Assembly (NCBI RefSeq): GCF_000007905.1
Contig: NC_004917.1
Coordinates: 434,001-498,000, forward strand
Direction: 5' to 3'
DNA length: 64,000 bases
From: Helicobacter hepaticus ATCC 51449
Lineage (GTDB): Bacteria; Campylobacterota; Campylobacteria; Campylobacterales; Helicobacteraceae
This document shows positions 1 through 8,815 of this stretch, piece by piece. The stretch's first letter is position 1. Each line of letters opens with the position of its first letter. The notes under the pieces are model-generated. The model did no database searches, was not told the DNA's origin, and saw only the letters and a list, made by a program, of their open reading frames with translations. The translations under genes and the position numbers were made by a program.

Positions 1-976
1 TCATCTGCTTATTGCAGGGACCACAGGAAGTGGCAAGAGTGTAGGAATTAATGCAATGATTCTCTCTTTGCTTTATAAAAATTCGCCCGATAATCTCAAA
101 CTCCTTATGATTGACCCAAAAAAAGTAGAATTTAGTATATACGCAGATATTCCTCATCTTATCACACCTATTATTACACAACCCAAAAAGGCCATTGTAG
201 GTTTAAATAGTGCTGTAGCTGAAATGGATAGACGATATGACTTAATGAGCGAAATGCGCGCTAAAGACATTGATAGTTATAACAACAAAGTATTAAATGA
301 GGGTGGGAAGAAATTCCCTTATCTTGTAATTATTATTGATGAATTGGCTGATTTAATGATGACAGGAGGCAAAGAAGTAGAATTTTCTCTTGCTCGGATT
401 GCTCAAATGGGACGTGCTTGTGGCATACATATTATTGTAGCGACCCAACGTCCAAGCGTTGATGTTGTTACAGGACTAATTAAAACAAATCTCCCATCAC
501 GCATTAGCTATAAGGTTGGCAGTAAAATAGATTCTAAAGTTATTCTTGATACTTTTGGCGCAGAATCTTTGCTTGGCAAGGGTGATATGCTCTTTACTCC
601 GCCTCGCGAAGGTGGAGTAATACGTTTGCACGCACCTTGGAATACAGAAGAAGAAATTGAAAAAGTTGTTGAATTTATTAAATCACAACAAAATGTGGAA
701 TATGATAAAAATTTTATGCTTGATGAAAAAGAGAATCTTATGAGCGAAAACACAGAGAATCTTAATAACGAGAATAACGATTTGCTCACAGAGGCAAAAA
801 ATATTATCTTACAAGATAAAAAGACATCTGCAAGTTATTTACAAAGAAGATTGTCCATTGGCTACAACAAAGCAGCAAATATTGTTGAGCAGCTTGAACG
901 AGAGGGCTTTTTATCTACGCCTAATGTAAAAGGTGTGCGAGAGATATTAGGAGATAGCTCTTTTAAAAATGATTAA
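1..976 (+). CDS. ftsK: DNA translocase FtsK, C-terminal part (5' end outside window)
   Basis: This is the motor and gamma domain of the septal DNA translocase that pumps chromosome dimers and termini through the closing septum. The frame is open from the first base of the window, so the gene begins upstream. The Walker A motif GTTGSGKS lies at nt 17-40 and a Walker B (IIIDELADL) near nt 330-360. The conserved 'ATQRPSVDVVTG' and 'SRISYKVGSKIDS' blocks of FtsK/SpoIIIE follow. The last 60 residues form the winged-helix gamma domain (SYLQRRLSIGYNKAANIVEQ), which reads KOPS-type polarity sequences. The stop is followed by a 55-nt gap to htrA. The family identity is very clear; only the missing N-terminal membrane domain cannot be judged. 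Confidence 0.97.
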   Translation, partial: HLLIAGTTGSGKSVGINAMILSLLYKNSPDNLKLLMIDPKKVEFSIYADIPHLITPIITQPKKAIVGLNSAVAEMDRRYDLMSEMRAKDIDSYNNKVLNEGGKKFPYLVIIIDELADLMMTGGKEVEFSLARIAQMGRACGIHIIVATQRPSVDVVTGLIKTNLPSRISYKVGSKIDSKVILDTFGAESLLGKGDMLFTPPREGGVIRLHAPWNTEEEIEKVVEFIKSQQNVEYDKNFMLDEKENLMSENTENLNNENNDLLTEAKNIILQDKKTSASYLQRRLSIGYNKAANIVEQLEREGFLSTPNVKGVREILGDSSFKND

Positions 977-1031
977 TAAGTGTTTAATTTAAACTTATAA
1001 AATCTCACAATTAAATGCTAAGGAGTATTTT

Positions 1032-2465
1032 ATGAAGTATGCAAGTATATATTTCTTTGTCAGTGCGCTATTTATGACTCATATTTTAGCTATTGAATTT
1101 CAAGAAGCGCCCACAATCCAAAAACGTGTTAATCCTCAACAAAATAGCGATACACTCTACTCTTTTAACTCCTCCATAGAAAGTGCAAAAAAAGCTGTTG
1201 TAAATATTTCTACACAAAAAAATGTCAGCAATCAACTTCCTAATCATCCGATGTTTAATGACCCATTTTTTAAGCAATTTTTTGGTGATATTTATGGACA
1301 GATTCCCAAAGAACGTGTAGAACGTAGTTTGGGAAGTGGCGTAATTATTTCAAATGATGGATACATTATTACAAACAATCACGTGATTGAAGACGCCGAC
1401 AAAGTGCTTGTTTCACTTTCTGATAGCACAAAAGAATACACTGCTAAAGTCATTGGCACAGATGCACGAAGCGATTTGGCGGTGATTAAAATTGAACAAA
1501 AAAACCTATCTCCTATCACTTTTGCCCAAAGTAGCAATGTTCTTATAGGCGATGTAGTGTTTGCTATTGGGAATCCTTTTGGCGTAGGTGAAACAATTAC
1601 ACAAGGTATTGTCTCTGCACTCAATAAAAGTGGTATTGGCATCAATGATTATGAAAATTTTATCCAAACTGATGCCTCAATCAATCCGGGTAATTCAGGT
1701 GGAGCATTAGTGGATTCTCGGGGAGCGCTCATTGGGATTAATACGGCTATCCTCTCGCGCACAGGAGGTAATCACGGTGTAGGTTTTGCAATACCTTCAG
1801 ATATGGCAAAAAAAATCGCCAAAGAACTCATTGAAAAAGGTGGGATTAAACGTGGATTCTTAGGCGTAGGAATCCAAGATATTAATAATGATATTAAAGA
1901 AAGTTATGGAGATAATAGTGGTGCAGTGGTTATTAGCCTAGAGCCTCAGTCTCCAGCAGCAAAAGCAGGGCTTATGGTGTGGGATTTAATCACTCACGTT
2001 AATGGCAAAAAAATCTCAAATGCAGCCGAACTTAAAAATCTTATCGGTATGCTCTCTCCTAATGAAAAAGTTGTTGTGAAGTTTATCCGTGATAAACAAG
2101 AGCGTGTAACTCAAATCACACTTGGCGAATTACCCGATACAAAATCAAATCAAACTTCTTCACAAAATACGCCAAATGGTTCTGCCTCAAGTGTAGAAGG
2201 CTTAAGTGTAGAATCGCTCAATCAAGCTCAACGCCAACGTTATAGAGTGCCAAATAATATTGATGGCGTAGTAGTTACTCGAGTCAATCCTAATTCAAAA
2301 GCTCAACAAGCAGGATTTGAAGTGGGCGATATTATTGCACAAGTTGAAAATATAGCTATTAAAAAGCCAACAGACTTAACCAATGCATTTACACGCTTTA
2401 AGGGCAAAAACAAGAGAATCTTAGTTTATAGCGCTAATGGCACAAAAACAATTATGATGAAATAA
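1032..2465 (+). CDS. htrA: HtrA/DegP-type serine protease and chaperone
   Basis: A 477-residue periplasmic, and in H. pylori also secreted, serine protease that degrades misfolded proteins and can cleave host E-cadherin. A Sec signal peptide occupies about residues 1-21. The catalytic triad is visible as His117 (TNNHVIE), Asp148 (RSDLAVI) and Ser222 (GNSGGAL), one residue off the H. pylori numbering I remember. Two PDZ domains follow, at about residues 270-360 and 395-475. The ATG is preceded by AAGGAG at a good distance. Length and order match the epsilonproteobacterial HtrA family. A cheR gene follows after 21 nt, but a functional link is not implied. Confidence 0.96.
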   Translation: MKYASIYFFVSALFMTHILAIEFQEAPTIQKRVNPQQNSDTLYSFNSSIESAKKAVVNISTQKNVSNQLPNHPMFNDPFFKQFFGDIYGQIPKERVERSLGSGVIISNDGYIITNNHVIEDADKVLVSLSDSTKEYTAKVIGTDARSDLAVIKIEQKNLSPITFAQSSNVLIGDVVFAIGNPFGVGETITQGIVSALNKSGIGINDYENFIQTDASINPGNSGGALVDSRGALIGINTAILSRTGGNHGVGFAIPSDMAKKIAKELIEKGGIKRGFLGVGIQDINNDIKESYGDNSGAVVISLEPQSPAAKAGLMVWDLITHVNGKKISNAAELKNLIGMLSPNEKVVVKFIRDKQERVTQITLGELPDTKSNQTSSQNTPNGSASSVEGLSVESLNQAQRQRYRVPNNIDGVVVTRVNPNSKAQQAGFEVGDIIAQVENIAIKKPTDLTNAFTRFKGKNKRILVYSANGTKTIMMK

Positions 2466-2486
2466 CAAAAATGTAAGGAAATAAAT

Positions 2487-3323
2487 TTGGTAATGCTTGA
2501 TAATGCACAGATCTCCCTCATTAAGGAGCGTCTGTATAAATATAGTGGTATTTTTTTAAATGATTCTAAGCTCACAATGATAAAAAATAGAATCTACCAT
2601 CTTATGCACGAGACACATATTAATAGCATTGATTCTTTGCTTTCAAGTATTGAAACTAATCCAAAAATTCAACAACAATTTATTAATAGTTTTACAACCA
2701 ATAAAACAGATTTTTTTCGTGAATATTTTCACTTTCAGGATATGATTGACCGCTCACTTCCTATACTTTTTAAACTCAATAAACCTATCAAAATTTACTG
2801 CTGTGCAAGCTCTACCGGGCAAGAACCTTACTCTATTGCTATGAGTGTTTTATATGCAAGAAAACTTTATGGTAACTCTACACCCGTAAGTATTATCGCT
2901 ACAGACATTGACACAAATATGTTACAAAAATCAAAAGAAGGAATTTATGCGATTGATTTTAAAATAGACAAATTCCCAAATTGGTGTGATATTAATGAAT
3001 ATTTTGACCCTGTTGATGAGAGCAATACACCATCTATTCCTCTATTTAAAGTCAAAGACAAACTTAAATCAATGGTTACTTTTAAACAAATGAATCTTTT
3101 TGATAGGCATTATCCCTTTATGCACGAAGAGTTTGACATACTTTTTTGTCGTAATGTGCTTATTTACTTCAAACAAGAAGACCAACCAAAGATTCTCTCA
3201 AAACTCATTGATACTTTACGTATTAATGGCACATTTTATTTGGGACATTCTGAAACACTTTATCATCTCCAAGAAAAATTTGAAAAGCTTGGCAATAAAG
3301 CTTTTATTAAAATCAAGGCGTAA
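2487..3323 (+). CDS. cheR: Chemotaxis protein methyltransferase CheR
   Basis: A SAM-dependent enzyme that methylates glutamates on chemoreceptors during adaptation. The N-terminal helical domain carries the 'TTNKTDFFRE' segment. The SAM-binding segment CCASSTGQEPYSIAM lies near residues 105-120, and 'FDILFCRNVLIYF' is the typical CheR motif. At 278 residues it is full length. The likely start is TTG at 2487, because AAGGA at 2475-2479 is well spaced for it; an ATG at 2493 is the alternative. It is four bases upstream of cheB, so the two are almost certainly cotranscribed. H. pylori lacks this adaptation pair, as far as I know, while Campylobacter and enterohepatic helicobacters have it. Confidence 0.95.
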   Translation: MVMLDNAQISLIKERLYKYSGIFLNDSKLTMIKNRIYHLMHETHINSIDSLLSSIETNPKIQQQFINSFTTNKTDFFREYFHFQDMIDRSLPILFKLNKPIKIYCCASSTGQEPYSIAMSVLYARKLYGNSTPVSIIATDIDTNMLQKSKEGIYAIDFKIDKFPNWCDINEYFDPVDESNTPSIPLFKVKDKLKSMVTFKQMNLFDRHYPFMHEEFDILFCRNVLIYFKQEDQPKILSKLIDTLRINGTFYLGHSETLYHLQEKFEKLGNKAFIKIKA

Positions 3324-3326
3324 ATT

Positions 3327-4040
3327 ATGTTAATGGATACTATAAAATATCACCCTGACACAATTCTTAAAAGCAATCCTTGTAAAATCATACGCGATAA
3401 ACTTGTCGTTATAGGAGCTTCCACTGGTGGTGTTGATGCACTTTCATATATTTTCTCTCGTCTCCCTGCACAACTACCTCCTATTGCTGTAGTGCAACAT
3501 ATCCCACCAAGTTTTGGCTCTTCATTTATCAAAAGGCTTGATACTCTTTCTCAACTTAGCATTTGCGAAGTTACTTCAAAAACACCTATGAAAGATAATT
3601 GTGTTTATATTGCAGGGGGTGATAAGCATATGATTATAGATTTTGCAATGGGTTCATATTACGCAAAATCACTTGATGAGAAACTACGTATTTCGCGTCA
3701 TAAGCCAAGCGTAGATATCCTCTTCCGAAGCGCAAATAATACTGCTGGACGTTCTGCACTTGGCATAATCCTCACAGGTATGGGTGATGATGGCTGCATA
3801 GGACTTAAAGAACTTTATGATAATGGTGCGCACACTCTAGCAGAAAATGAAAAAGACTGCATAGTATTTGGTATGCCAAAAAAAGCGATTGAAATGGGTG
3901 CTGTGAGCGAAATTTTAAGTCTTGATGCAATAATCAAGCGCATTATTGATTATGCAAACACACCGCTTAAAGCTTTAATAAAAGAAGGGAGCGATAGCAT
4001 TTCACCCCCCCCCCCCCCCGCAAATGAATTAAATCTCTAA
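3327..4040 (+). CDS. cheB: Receiver-less CheB-type chemoreceptor methylesterase
   Basis: A 237-residue CheB catalytic domain that removes methyl groups or deamidates glutamines on chemoreceptors. The active-site serine is in GASTGG (Ser32), the histidine in VVQHIPPSF (His58) and the aspartate in LTGMGDDG (Asp154/155). The usual N-terminal CheY-like receiver domain is absent, as in the short Campylobacter CheB, so phosphorylation by CheA cannot control it in the normal way. The last residues are encoded across a C15 tract (4005-4019) giving a run of prolines before ANELNL. Slippage to the other two frames would stop within a few codons, so only the extreme C-terminus varies. It follows cheR directly. 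Confidence 0.93.
   Translation: MLMDTIKYHPDTILKSNPCKIIRDKLVVIGASTGGVDALSYIFSRLPAQLPPIAVVQHIPPSFGSSFIKRLDTLSQLSICEVTSKTPMKDNCVYIAGGDKHMIIDFAMGSYYAKSLDEKLRISRHKPSVDILFRSANNTAGRSALGIILTGMGDDGCIGLKELYDNGAHTLAENEKDCIVFGMPKKAIEMGAVSEILSLDAIIKRIIDYANTPLKALIKEGSDSISPPPPPANELNL
4005..4019 (+). repeat. Poly-C tract (C15) at the end of cheB
   Basis: Fifteen consecutive C residues lie within the last codons of cheB. Tracts of this length slip during replication in Helicobacter and usually mark phase-variable loci. Here the frame before the tract ends in Ser-Ile-Ser. The present frame adds five prolines and ANELNL. One extra C would give a tail ending in Arg-Lys, and two extra would give one ending in Gln-Met-Asn. 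The protein length therefore hardly changes. Confidence 0.95.
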
Positions 4041-4087
4041 AATTCTAAAACAATCACTCAATGTATCCCACACAAAACTCTCTACCC

Positions 4088-4116
4088 TTGACAATGGGAG
4101 GATTTTTCTATATAAT
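4088..4116 (+). promoter_or_regulatory. Near-consensus sigma-70 promoter of tRNA-Asn
   Basis: TTGACA at 4088-4093 and TATAAT at 4111-4116 are separated by 17 nt, a perfect -35/-10 pair. The predicted transcript would begin about ten bases before the tRNA. A full -35 box is uncommon in Helicobacter, where most promoters rely on the -10 box. Confidence 0.85.
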
Positions 4117-4132
4117 CGGGGCTTTTGTTTAT

Positions 4133-4207
4133 TCCGGATTAGCTCAGCGGTAGAGTAGGTGGCTGTTAACCACTTGGTCGCAGGTTCGAATCCTGCATCC
4201 GGAGCCA
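4133..4207 (+). tRNA. tRNA-Asn (anticodon GTT)
   Basis: A 75-nt cloverleaf. The acceptor arm TCCGGAT pairs with ATCCGGA, the anticodon GTT is at 4165-4167 in a seven-base loop, the T-arm contains GGTTCGAATCC, and CCA is encoded at 4205-4207. It sits directly downstream of its own strong promoter and between two convergent gene blocks. Confidence 0.97.
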
Positions 4208-4245
4208 TAATCTTACTTAAAATTTCAGATTCCTAATTTTCAAAC

Positions 4246-4494
4246 CTAAAATTTTTTGAGCGCTTCACAAGCAGTTTTATCTTGCTTAAACAAACATTGT
4301 CGTTGCAGATTCTCAAATTCTTGTAATTTTTCATCTTGAACTTTAGCTCTTTGTTGCTCCACTTTTGCTTTTTGTGCGTAATATTCTCTCATTTGAAATT
4401 GATTGGCAATATACATAAAGAGGCAAATAAGCAAAATTAAAACAACATCAATTTTACGAAGCTTCTTAATCCGCTCACAAAAACCACATCTCAT
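4246..4494 (-). CDS. Small single-pass membrane protein with coiled coil
   Basis: An 82-residue protein of unknown function. A Cys-rich, basic N-terminus (CGFC, then KKLRK) precedes one hydrophobic helix at about residues 16-32 (VVLILLICLFMYIA). A charged, Gln/Lys/Glu-rich coiled coil follows at about 36-65, with two Cys residues near the end. It starts nine bases after the mfd stop, so it is probably the last gene of the mfd operon. The shape resembles small divisome-type proteins with a membrane anchor and a short coiled coil, but this is only a resemblance; I do not recognise a family. Confidence 0.7.
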   Translation of the reverse strand: MRCGFCERIKKLRKIDVVLILLICLFMYIANQFQMREYYAQKAKVEQQRAKVQDEKLQEFENLQRQCLFKQDKTACEALKKF

Positions 4495-4503
4495 ATTCCC
4501 CTC

Positions 4504-7500
4504 CTAGCTTTGTTTGTTCTGAATCTGTTTGCGCAAAAATACCATAATACACTCTAGCACATCATCCCAATCTTTACTTGGCGAAATAATGCTTTCTTTG
4601 GTATTGTCCATATAAGTGATTGTAATATTTTGCCCATAGTGCATTATTTGTTTTAATCTCAATTTATTAGCAAGCACTTTAACACATATAAGCTCCAAAA
4701 ATGCCTTACTCATTGTATCAGGAGCACCAAATCTATCAAAAATTTCGGATTCTATATCATTGACTTCGCTTATTTCCTCGCAAAGGGAAAGACGCCTATA
4801 CAACTCCAAACGCAATTTATCACTTGCAATAAGCTGCGGATTTAAATACGCATTAAGATTAATTTTCAAATCACATTGAACTTGTTGCACACTGCCCTTA
4901 CCACTCAAATAATTAATACATTCTTCAAGCAGACGCAAATACAAACCATATCCGATATTTTTGATATGTCCGCTTTGAGCTTCACCGAGTAAATTCCCTC
5001 CACCACGTATTTCTAAATCATAATATGCTAGATTCTCTCCGCTACCAAGATAAGAATTTTTCTCTAACGCCATTAAACGTTTTTTTGCTTCAGGAGTAAT
5101 GACCTCCATATCTTCTACAAGAAAATAACAAAATCCCTCTTTATTGCCTCTTCCTACGCGTCCTCGTAATTGATGTAAATCAGCTATGCCGAATCTATCA
5201 GCACTTGCTACGACAATGGTATTTGCATTGGGCAGATGAATACCAGATTCTATAATACTTGTGCAAAGAAGCACATTATATACATTATTTGCAAAATCAA
5301 GCATAATATTTTCGGTTTGAGTACTCTCTACTTTTGAATGCAAAATAGCAATTTTAAGTTGCGGGAGCAGAGATTGAATTTCTTGGGCTTTTTTTTGGAT
5401 AGTTGCAATATTATTATGAATATAAAATACTTGCCCACCGCGCCGCAATTCACGCAGAATTATTTCTTTTAAAAGTGAATCTTTAGCGTTTTTTATAAAT
5501 GTTCGCACAGGGATTCTATCCACAGGAGGCGTATGTAAAGAACTCAAAGATTTAATATGAGAAAGCGCCATATTAAGCGTGCGTGGAATAGGCGTAGCGC
5601 TCATACTAAGCAAATGCGTATGGGCACAAAGTGCTTTGATTCTCTCTTTTTGCTTCACACCAAATTTATGTTCCTCATCTACCACAATCAAACCAAGTTT
5701 TGCAAACTCTGCACCCAATAAAGCGTGAGTGCCTACCACTACATCTACTTCATTATTTTTAAGTCCTAAAAAAAGCCGTTTTTTCTCTGCCGTGCTCAAA
5801 AATCTATCACATCGTGCTACGCGTATGCCAAAAGATTCTAAGCGCATTTGTAATGAATGATAATGTTGCGCACATAAAAGCGTAGTAGGCACAATCATTG
5901 CCGCTTGAAAACCTGATAAACACACTGCATAAATAGCATTCATAGCTACTTCAGTCTTGCCAAACCCCACATCTCCACTAAGCAATCTATCCATTACTTT
6001 ACCAGAAGATAAATCTGTATAAATCTCTTCAATACTTCGTATTTGGTCATGAGTGAGAGTGAATCCACACGCATTTTGAAAAGATAAAAGTGAGGGATTT
6101 TGCGTATCAATCTTAATGCCTTGTAATAAATTACGTTTTGCAGCAAGATCAATAATGTTATGAGCAATCTCTAAAAGCTTAGTTTTTACCTTTTGTTTAA
6201 GCTTAGCAAAACTACCCTTACCTAATCCATCAAGCATAGGTATTTGTCCAGAATCTGCCACATAACGCTCAATCATATTAAGATTCTCAACAGGAAGCAA
6301 AAGTTTATCTTCACCTTGATAACTAATTTCAATAAAATCTCTTACAACCCCAACTATTTGAGTCTGCTTAATTCCCTCAAAAATCCCTATACCATATTCA
6401 CTATGCACAACATATTCTCCTTGTGCAATTTCATTTAGCTTGAGTGTAGGCTTCTTATGCTTGATTTTAGGTGTAAAAGTATTAAGTGAGAGAATAAGTT
6501 CATTTGGAGTGATAATATTTACTACTGCATCTGAATATTTAATATGCAATCCCTGTGTGCTAATATCAAATGCCTTAAGTTTAATATCATTATGTGCAAT
6601 AAGCGTAATTTCACGATTGCTATGAGCATTTATCATTGAGGCGAGATTAGCTGGTTTAAAAAGTATATCGCTATAACCTTCACTTGCTTCACAACACCCT
6701 ATTTGTTGTAGCTGCTCCAATGTAAGAGCGTGCTCCATTGAATCTAAACTATAAATCTCTTTAGCTTCTAAAAGTGCTTGGGGTGTAAGCAAAGAACAAA
6801 AATGTAAAGGCAAAAAATGTGCATTTTCTCCTAAAAACCAAAATCCAAATGAAGCTATATCTTTGTTAAACCCATCAAAATCACTCTGATTCACAAGAGA
6901 TTGTATATCGCTGCTTTGCTGAGGGTTAAGCGAAAAAAGTGCAGGAGCGATACAAATCTCCTTAACTTCAGTGGGGTTACTCATTTGGGTATGCGTATCA
7001 AATATGCGGATACTCTCTACCTCATCATCAAAAAAAGCAATGCGATAAGGAGATTCACTATAAGGCATAAAAATATCAACAATATCACCTCTAAAACTTA
7101 CTTCCCCCTCAAGTTCTACTACCTCTACACATTCATAACCATATTCTACAATATGCTTTTTCAAAACTGCTAAATCATAACGTTGTCCAAAAGAAAGATT
7201 GAAGGTTTGGAGTATTTGCTCCTTTGGTAGTGGATAAAGCACACTGGAAATAGGAGAGATAAGAATCTTTGGCGAGGTGGCAGCATAAAATGTCCGCAAT
7301 ACGCTCAAAACTCCTAAAAATTCTTCACGAAATGAACTTAAATCATCTCCAAAATGAATACGCAATTCAGGTAAAACAAAAGCCTTTTGATAATCAAAAA
7401 GCTTTATAAGTTCATATGCATCTTGGGATTGCTTAGCATCTTTAGTAAGCAATAATTCGTAGGGAAAGTTGCCCTGCTTAAGAAGCTTATATAGGCAAGA

Positions 7501-7509
7501 TTGTATCAA
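4504..7509 (-). CDS. mfd: Transcription-repair coupling factor Mfd
   Basis: A 1001-residue ATP-dependent DNA translocase that removes RNA polymerase stalled at lesions and recruits UvrA. In order it shows a UvrB-like N-terminal region, an RNA-polymerase-interacting CarD-like domain (AQGEYVVHSEYGIGIFEG, about residues 360-380), superfamily 2 helicase motifs with Walker A GDVGFGKTE and a DEEH box, motif VI RGRVGRGNKEGF, and a C-terminal TRCF domain. It is a little shorter than E. coli Mfd, as is usual in this phylum. It lies downstream of ccmA with a 26-nt gap, the same order as in H. pylori, so it is probably cotranscribed with the cell-shape genes. Confidence 0.97.
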   Translation of the reverse strand: MIQSCLYKLLKQGNFPYELLLTKDAKQSQDAYELIKLFDYQKAFVLPELRIHFGDDLSSFREEFLGVLSVLRTFYAATSPKILISPISSVLYPLPKEQILQTFNLSFGQRYDLAVLKKHIVEYGYECVEVVELEGEVSFRGDIVDIFMPYSESPYRIAFFDDEVESIRIFDTHTQMSNPTEVKEICIAPALFSLNPQQSSDIQSLVNQSDFDGFNKDIASFGFWFLGENAHFLPLHFCSLLTPQALLEAKEIYSLDSMEHALTLEQLQQIGCCEASEGYSDILFKPANLASMINAHSNREITLIAHNDIKLKAFDISTQGLHIKYSDAVVNIITPNELILSLNTFTPKIKHKKPTLKLNEIAQGEYVVHSEYGIGIFEGIKQTQIVGVVRDFIEISYQGEDKLLLPVENLNMIERYVADSGQIPMLDGLGKGSFAKLKQKVKTKLLEIAHNIIDLAAKRNLLQGIKIDTQNPSLLSFQNACGFTLTHDQIRSIEEIYTDLSSGKVMDRLLSGDVGFGKTEVAMNAIYAVCLSGFQAAMIVPTTLLCAQHYHSLQMRLESFGIRVARCDRFLSTAEKKRLFLGLKNNEVDVVVGTHALLGAEFAKLGLIVVDEEHKFGVKQKERIKALCAHTHLLSMSATPIPRTLNMALSHIKSLSSLHTPPVDRIPVRTFIKNAKDSLLKEIILRELRRGGQVFYIHNNIATIQKKAQEIQSLLPQLKIAILHSKVESTQTENIMLDFANNVYNVLLCTSIIESGIHLPNANTIVVASADRFGIADLHQLRGRVGRGNKEGFCYFLVEDMEVITPEAKKRLMALEKNSYLGSGENLAYYDLEIRGGGNLLGEAQSGHIKNIGYGLYLRLLEECINYLSGKGSVQQVQCDLKINLNAYLNPQLIASDKLRLELYRRLSLCEEISEVNDIESEIFDRFGAPDTMSKAFLELICVKVLANKLRLKQIMHYGQNITITYMDNTKESIISPSKDWDDVLECIMVFLRKQIQNKQS

Positions 7510-7535
7510 ACTACCCCTCCGAGATTTTTCTCTTA

Positions 7536-7955
7536 TTACTTATCTTTTTTGGGCAATTCAAGTGAAGCAATATCTGTTTTTACCTTTGAATCTTTAATCT
7601 TGCTCTCACCTATAAACACACCTTTGCGTTCAATAATAATCTCACCTACAACTACTATCCCCTCTACACGCCCTTGAGGTTTAATCTCAAGCACATTTGA
7701 AGTTACATTGCCGATAAAACGTCCACTCACAATTAAAGAGGCTGTTTGCATATCACCCCTTACAATACCACTTTTACCAATCATTACGGTGTCTTTAGAG
7801 TGAATATTTCCCTCAAATTCGCCATCAATATGCAATCTGCAATCTGTGTTGATTTCCCCCTTAATTCTTGTGCCTTGTGCGATGATAGTTGCTCCACCGC
7901 CGCTAGATGAACTTACTCCATCAAGTTGTTTATTGTCGCTAACAAAGATTGCCAT
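7536..7955 (-). CDS. ccmA: Bactofilin CcmA, cell-shape cytoskeletal protein
   Basis: A 139-residue bactofilin. The central beta-helix is visible as repeated short hydrophobic/Gly steps from about residue 25 to 115 (for example HIDGEFEGNIHS and VSGRFIGNVTS), flanked by low-complexity ends. In H. pylori CcmA forms filaments and organises peptidoglycan-trimming enzymes to give helical shape. The start overlaps the 3' end of csd1 by 43 nt, a tight arrangement that suggests translational coupling. Function is inferred from the family and the conserved csd1/csd2 neighbourhood. Confidence 0.94.
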   Translation of the reverse strand: MAIFVSDNKQLDGVSSSSGGGATIIAQGTRIKGEINTDCRLHIDGEFEGNIHSKDTVMIGKSGIVRGDMQTASLIVSGRFIGNVTSNVLEIKPQGRVEGIVVVGEIIIERKGVFIGESKIKDSKVKTDIASLELPKKDK

Positions 7956-8812
7956 GCTACGTTCCTCTCTTTTTCAAAAATTGAATTAAAATTACTCATC
8001 TTCCATTCCATAAAATTTTTAGGGTCAATAACATTCCCTAAAAATCTTATTTCATAATGAAGATGAGGTCCTGTGCTTTGTCCGGTATTGCCACTATAAG
8101 CAATAAGCTGCCCGTGTCTTACAAACATTCCTTTTTGCACTACTATTTTATTCAAATGAGCATAATAAGTTGTAAACCCAAGTGAATGATCTATTTTAAC
8201 AAGATATCCATAACCACCAGTTGAAAAACTTGCAGCATTTACAACTCCATCAGCCGTAGCGTATATTGGTGTGCCAATAGGAGTGGCAAAATCCACTCCT
8301 GTATGCAAATGTCGTGTAAAAAAAAGCGGATGCACTCTGTAACCATAATAAGCAGAAATATGATTATAGTGTTCTATGGGATAGCCATTTGGAACAAATT
8401 TCATTACAAAAGCCTTTTGTGTCCCAGTGAGAGAAGCCACATCTATGCGATGCTCAAGGTTGCCATCAGCATCTCTAGAAGCATCAATAGGCACGCCGAT
8501 AATACTTTCCAAATCTCCTATTTTATCATCAACTTGGGAAATTTCTTCAAGTCTTCTTTCAATTTGATTATTAAGCGATTCATTTTTAGCAAGCATTTTG
8601 TTATAACGTTTGGCTATTGTTTCATTTAACACTGACATTTTATTAATTTCTGCACTAAAAGTTTTAATAGAGACTACACCAAAAACTATCAATGTAACAA
8701 TAAATACAGCAAGATAAAGGCTTATTTGTTTAAAAATAGAGCTAACATTAAAATAGCGCGACCCATTTTGGTCGGTAATCATTAAAACAAGGCGGCTATT
8801 TTTAGGACTCAT
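7913..8812 (-). CDS. csd1: Csd1-type M23 (LytM) D,D-endopeptidase
   Basis: A 299-residue membrane-anchored peptidoglycan peptidase that trims tetra-pentapeptide crosslinks to set cell curvature. There is a cytoplasmic N-terminus, one transmembrane helix at about residues 31-50, a coiled coil at about 55-105, and a C-terminal M23 domain. Zinc ligands are all present: His170 and Asp174 in HLHTGVDF, and the HLH motif at 250-252. It begins four bases after the csd2 stop and overlaps ccmA, matching the H. pylori csd2-csd1-ccmA block. It likely works as a heterodimer with the neighbouring Csd2. Confidence 0.95.
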   Translation of the reverse strand: MSPKNSRLVLMITDQNGSRYFNVSSIFKQISLYLAVFIVTLIVFGVVSIKTFSAEINKMSVLNETIAKRYNKMLAKNESLNNQIERRLEEISQVDDKIGDLESIIGVPIDASRDADGNLEHRIDVASLTGTQKAFVMKFVPNGYPIEHYNHISAYYGYRVHPLFFTRHLHTGVDFATPIGTPIYATADGVVNAASFSTGGYGYLVKIDHSLGFTTYYAHLNKIVVQKGMFVRHGQLIAYSGNTGQSTGPHLHYEIRFLGNVIDPKNFMEWKMSNFNSIFEKERNVAWQSLLATINNLME

Positions 8813-8815
8813 TGC

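Noticed and set aside
3100-3333. 77-residue frame inside cheR
   Set aside because: It is an out-of-frame shadow of the conserved CheR C-terminus.
3990-4060. Poly-C tract as start of a minus-strand phase-variable gene like the poly-G cassettes
   Set aside because: On the minus strand there is no ATG with ribosome-binding site before the tract, and the flanks do not match the two poly-G cassettes.
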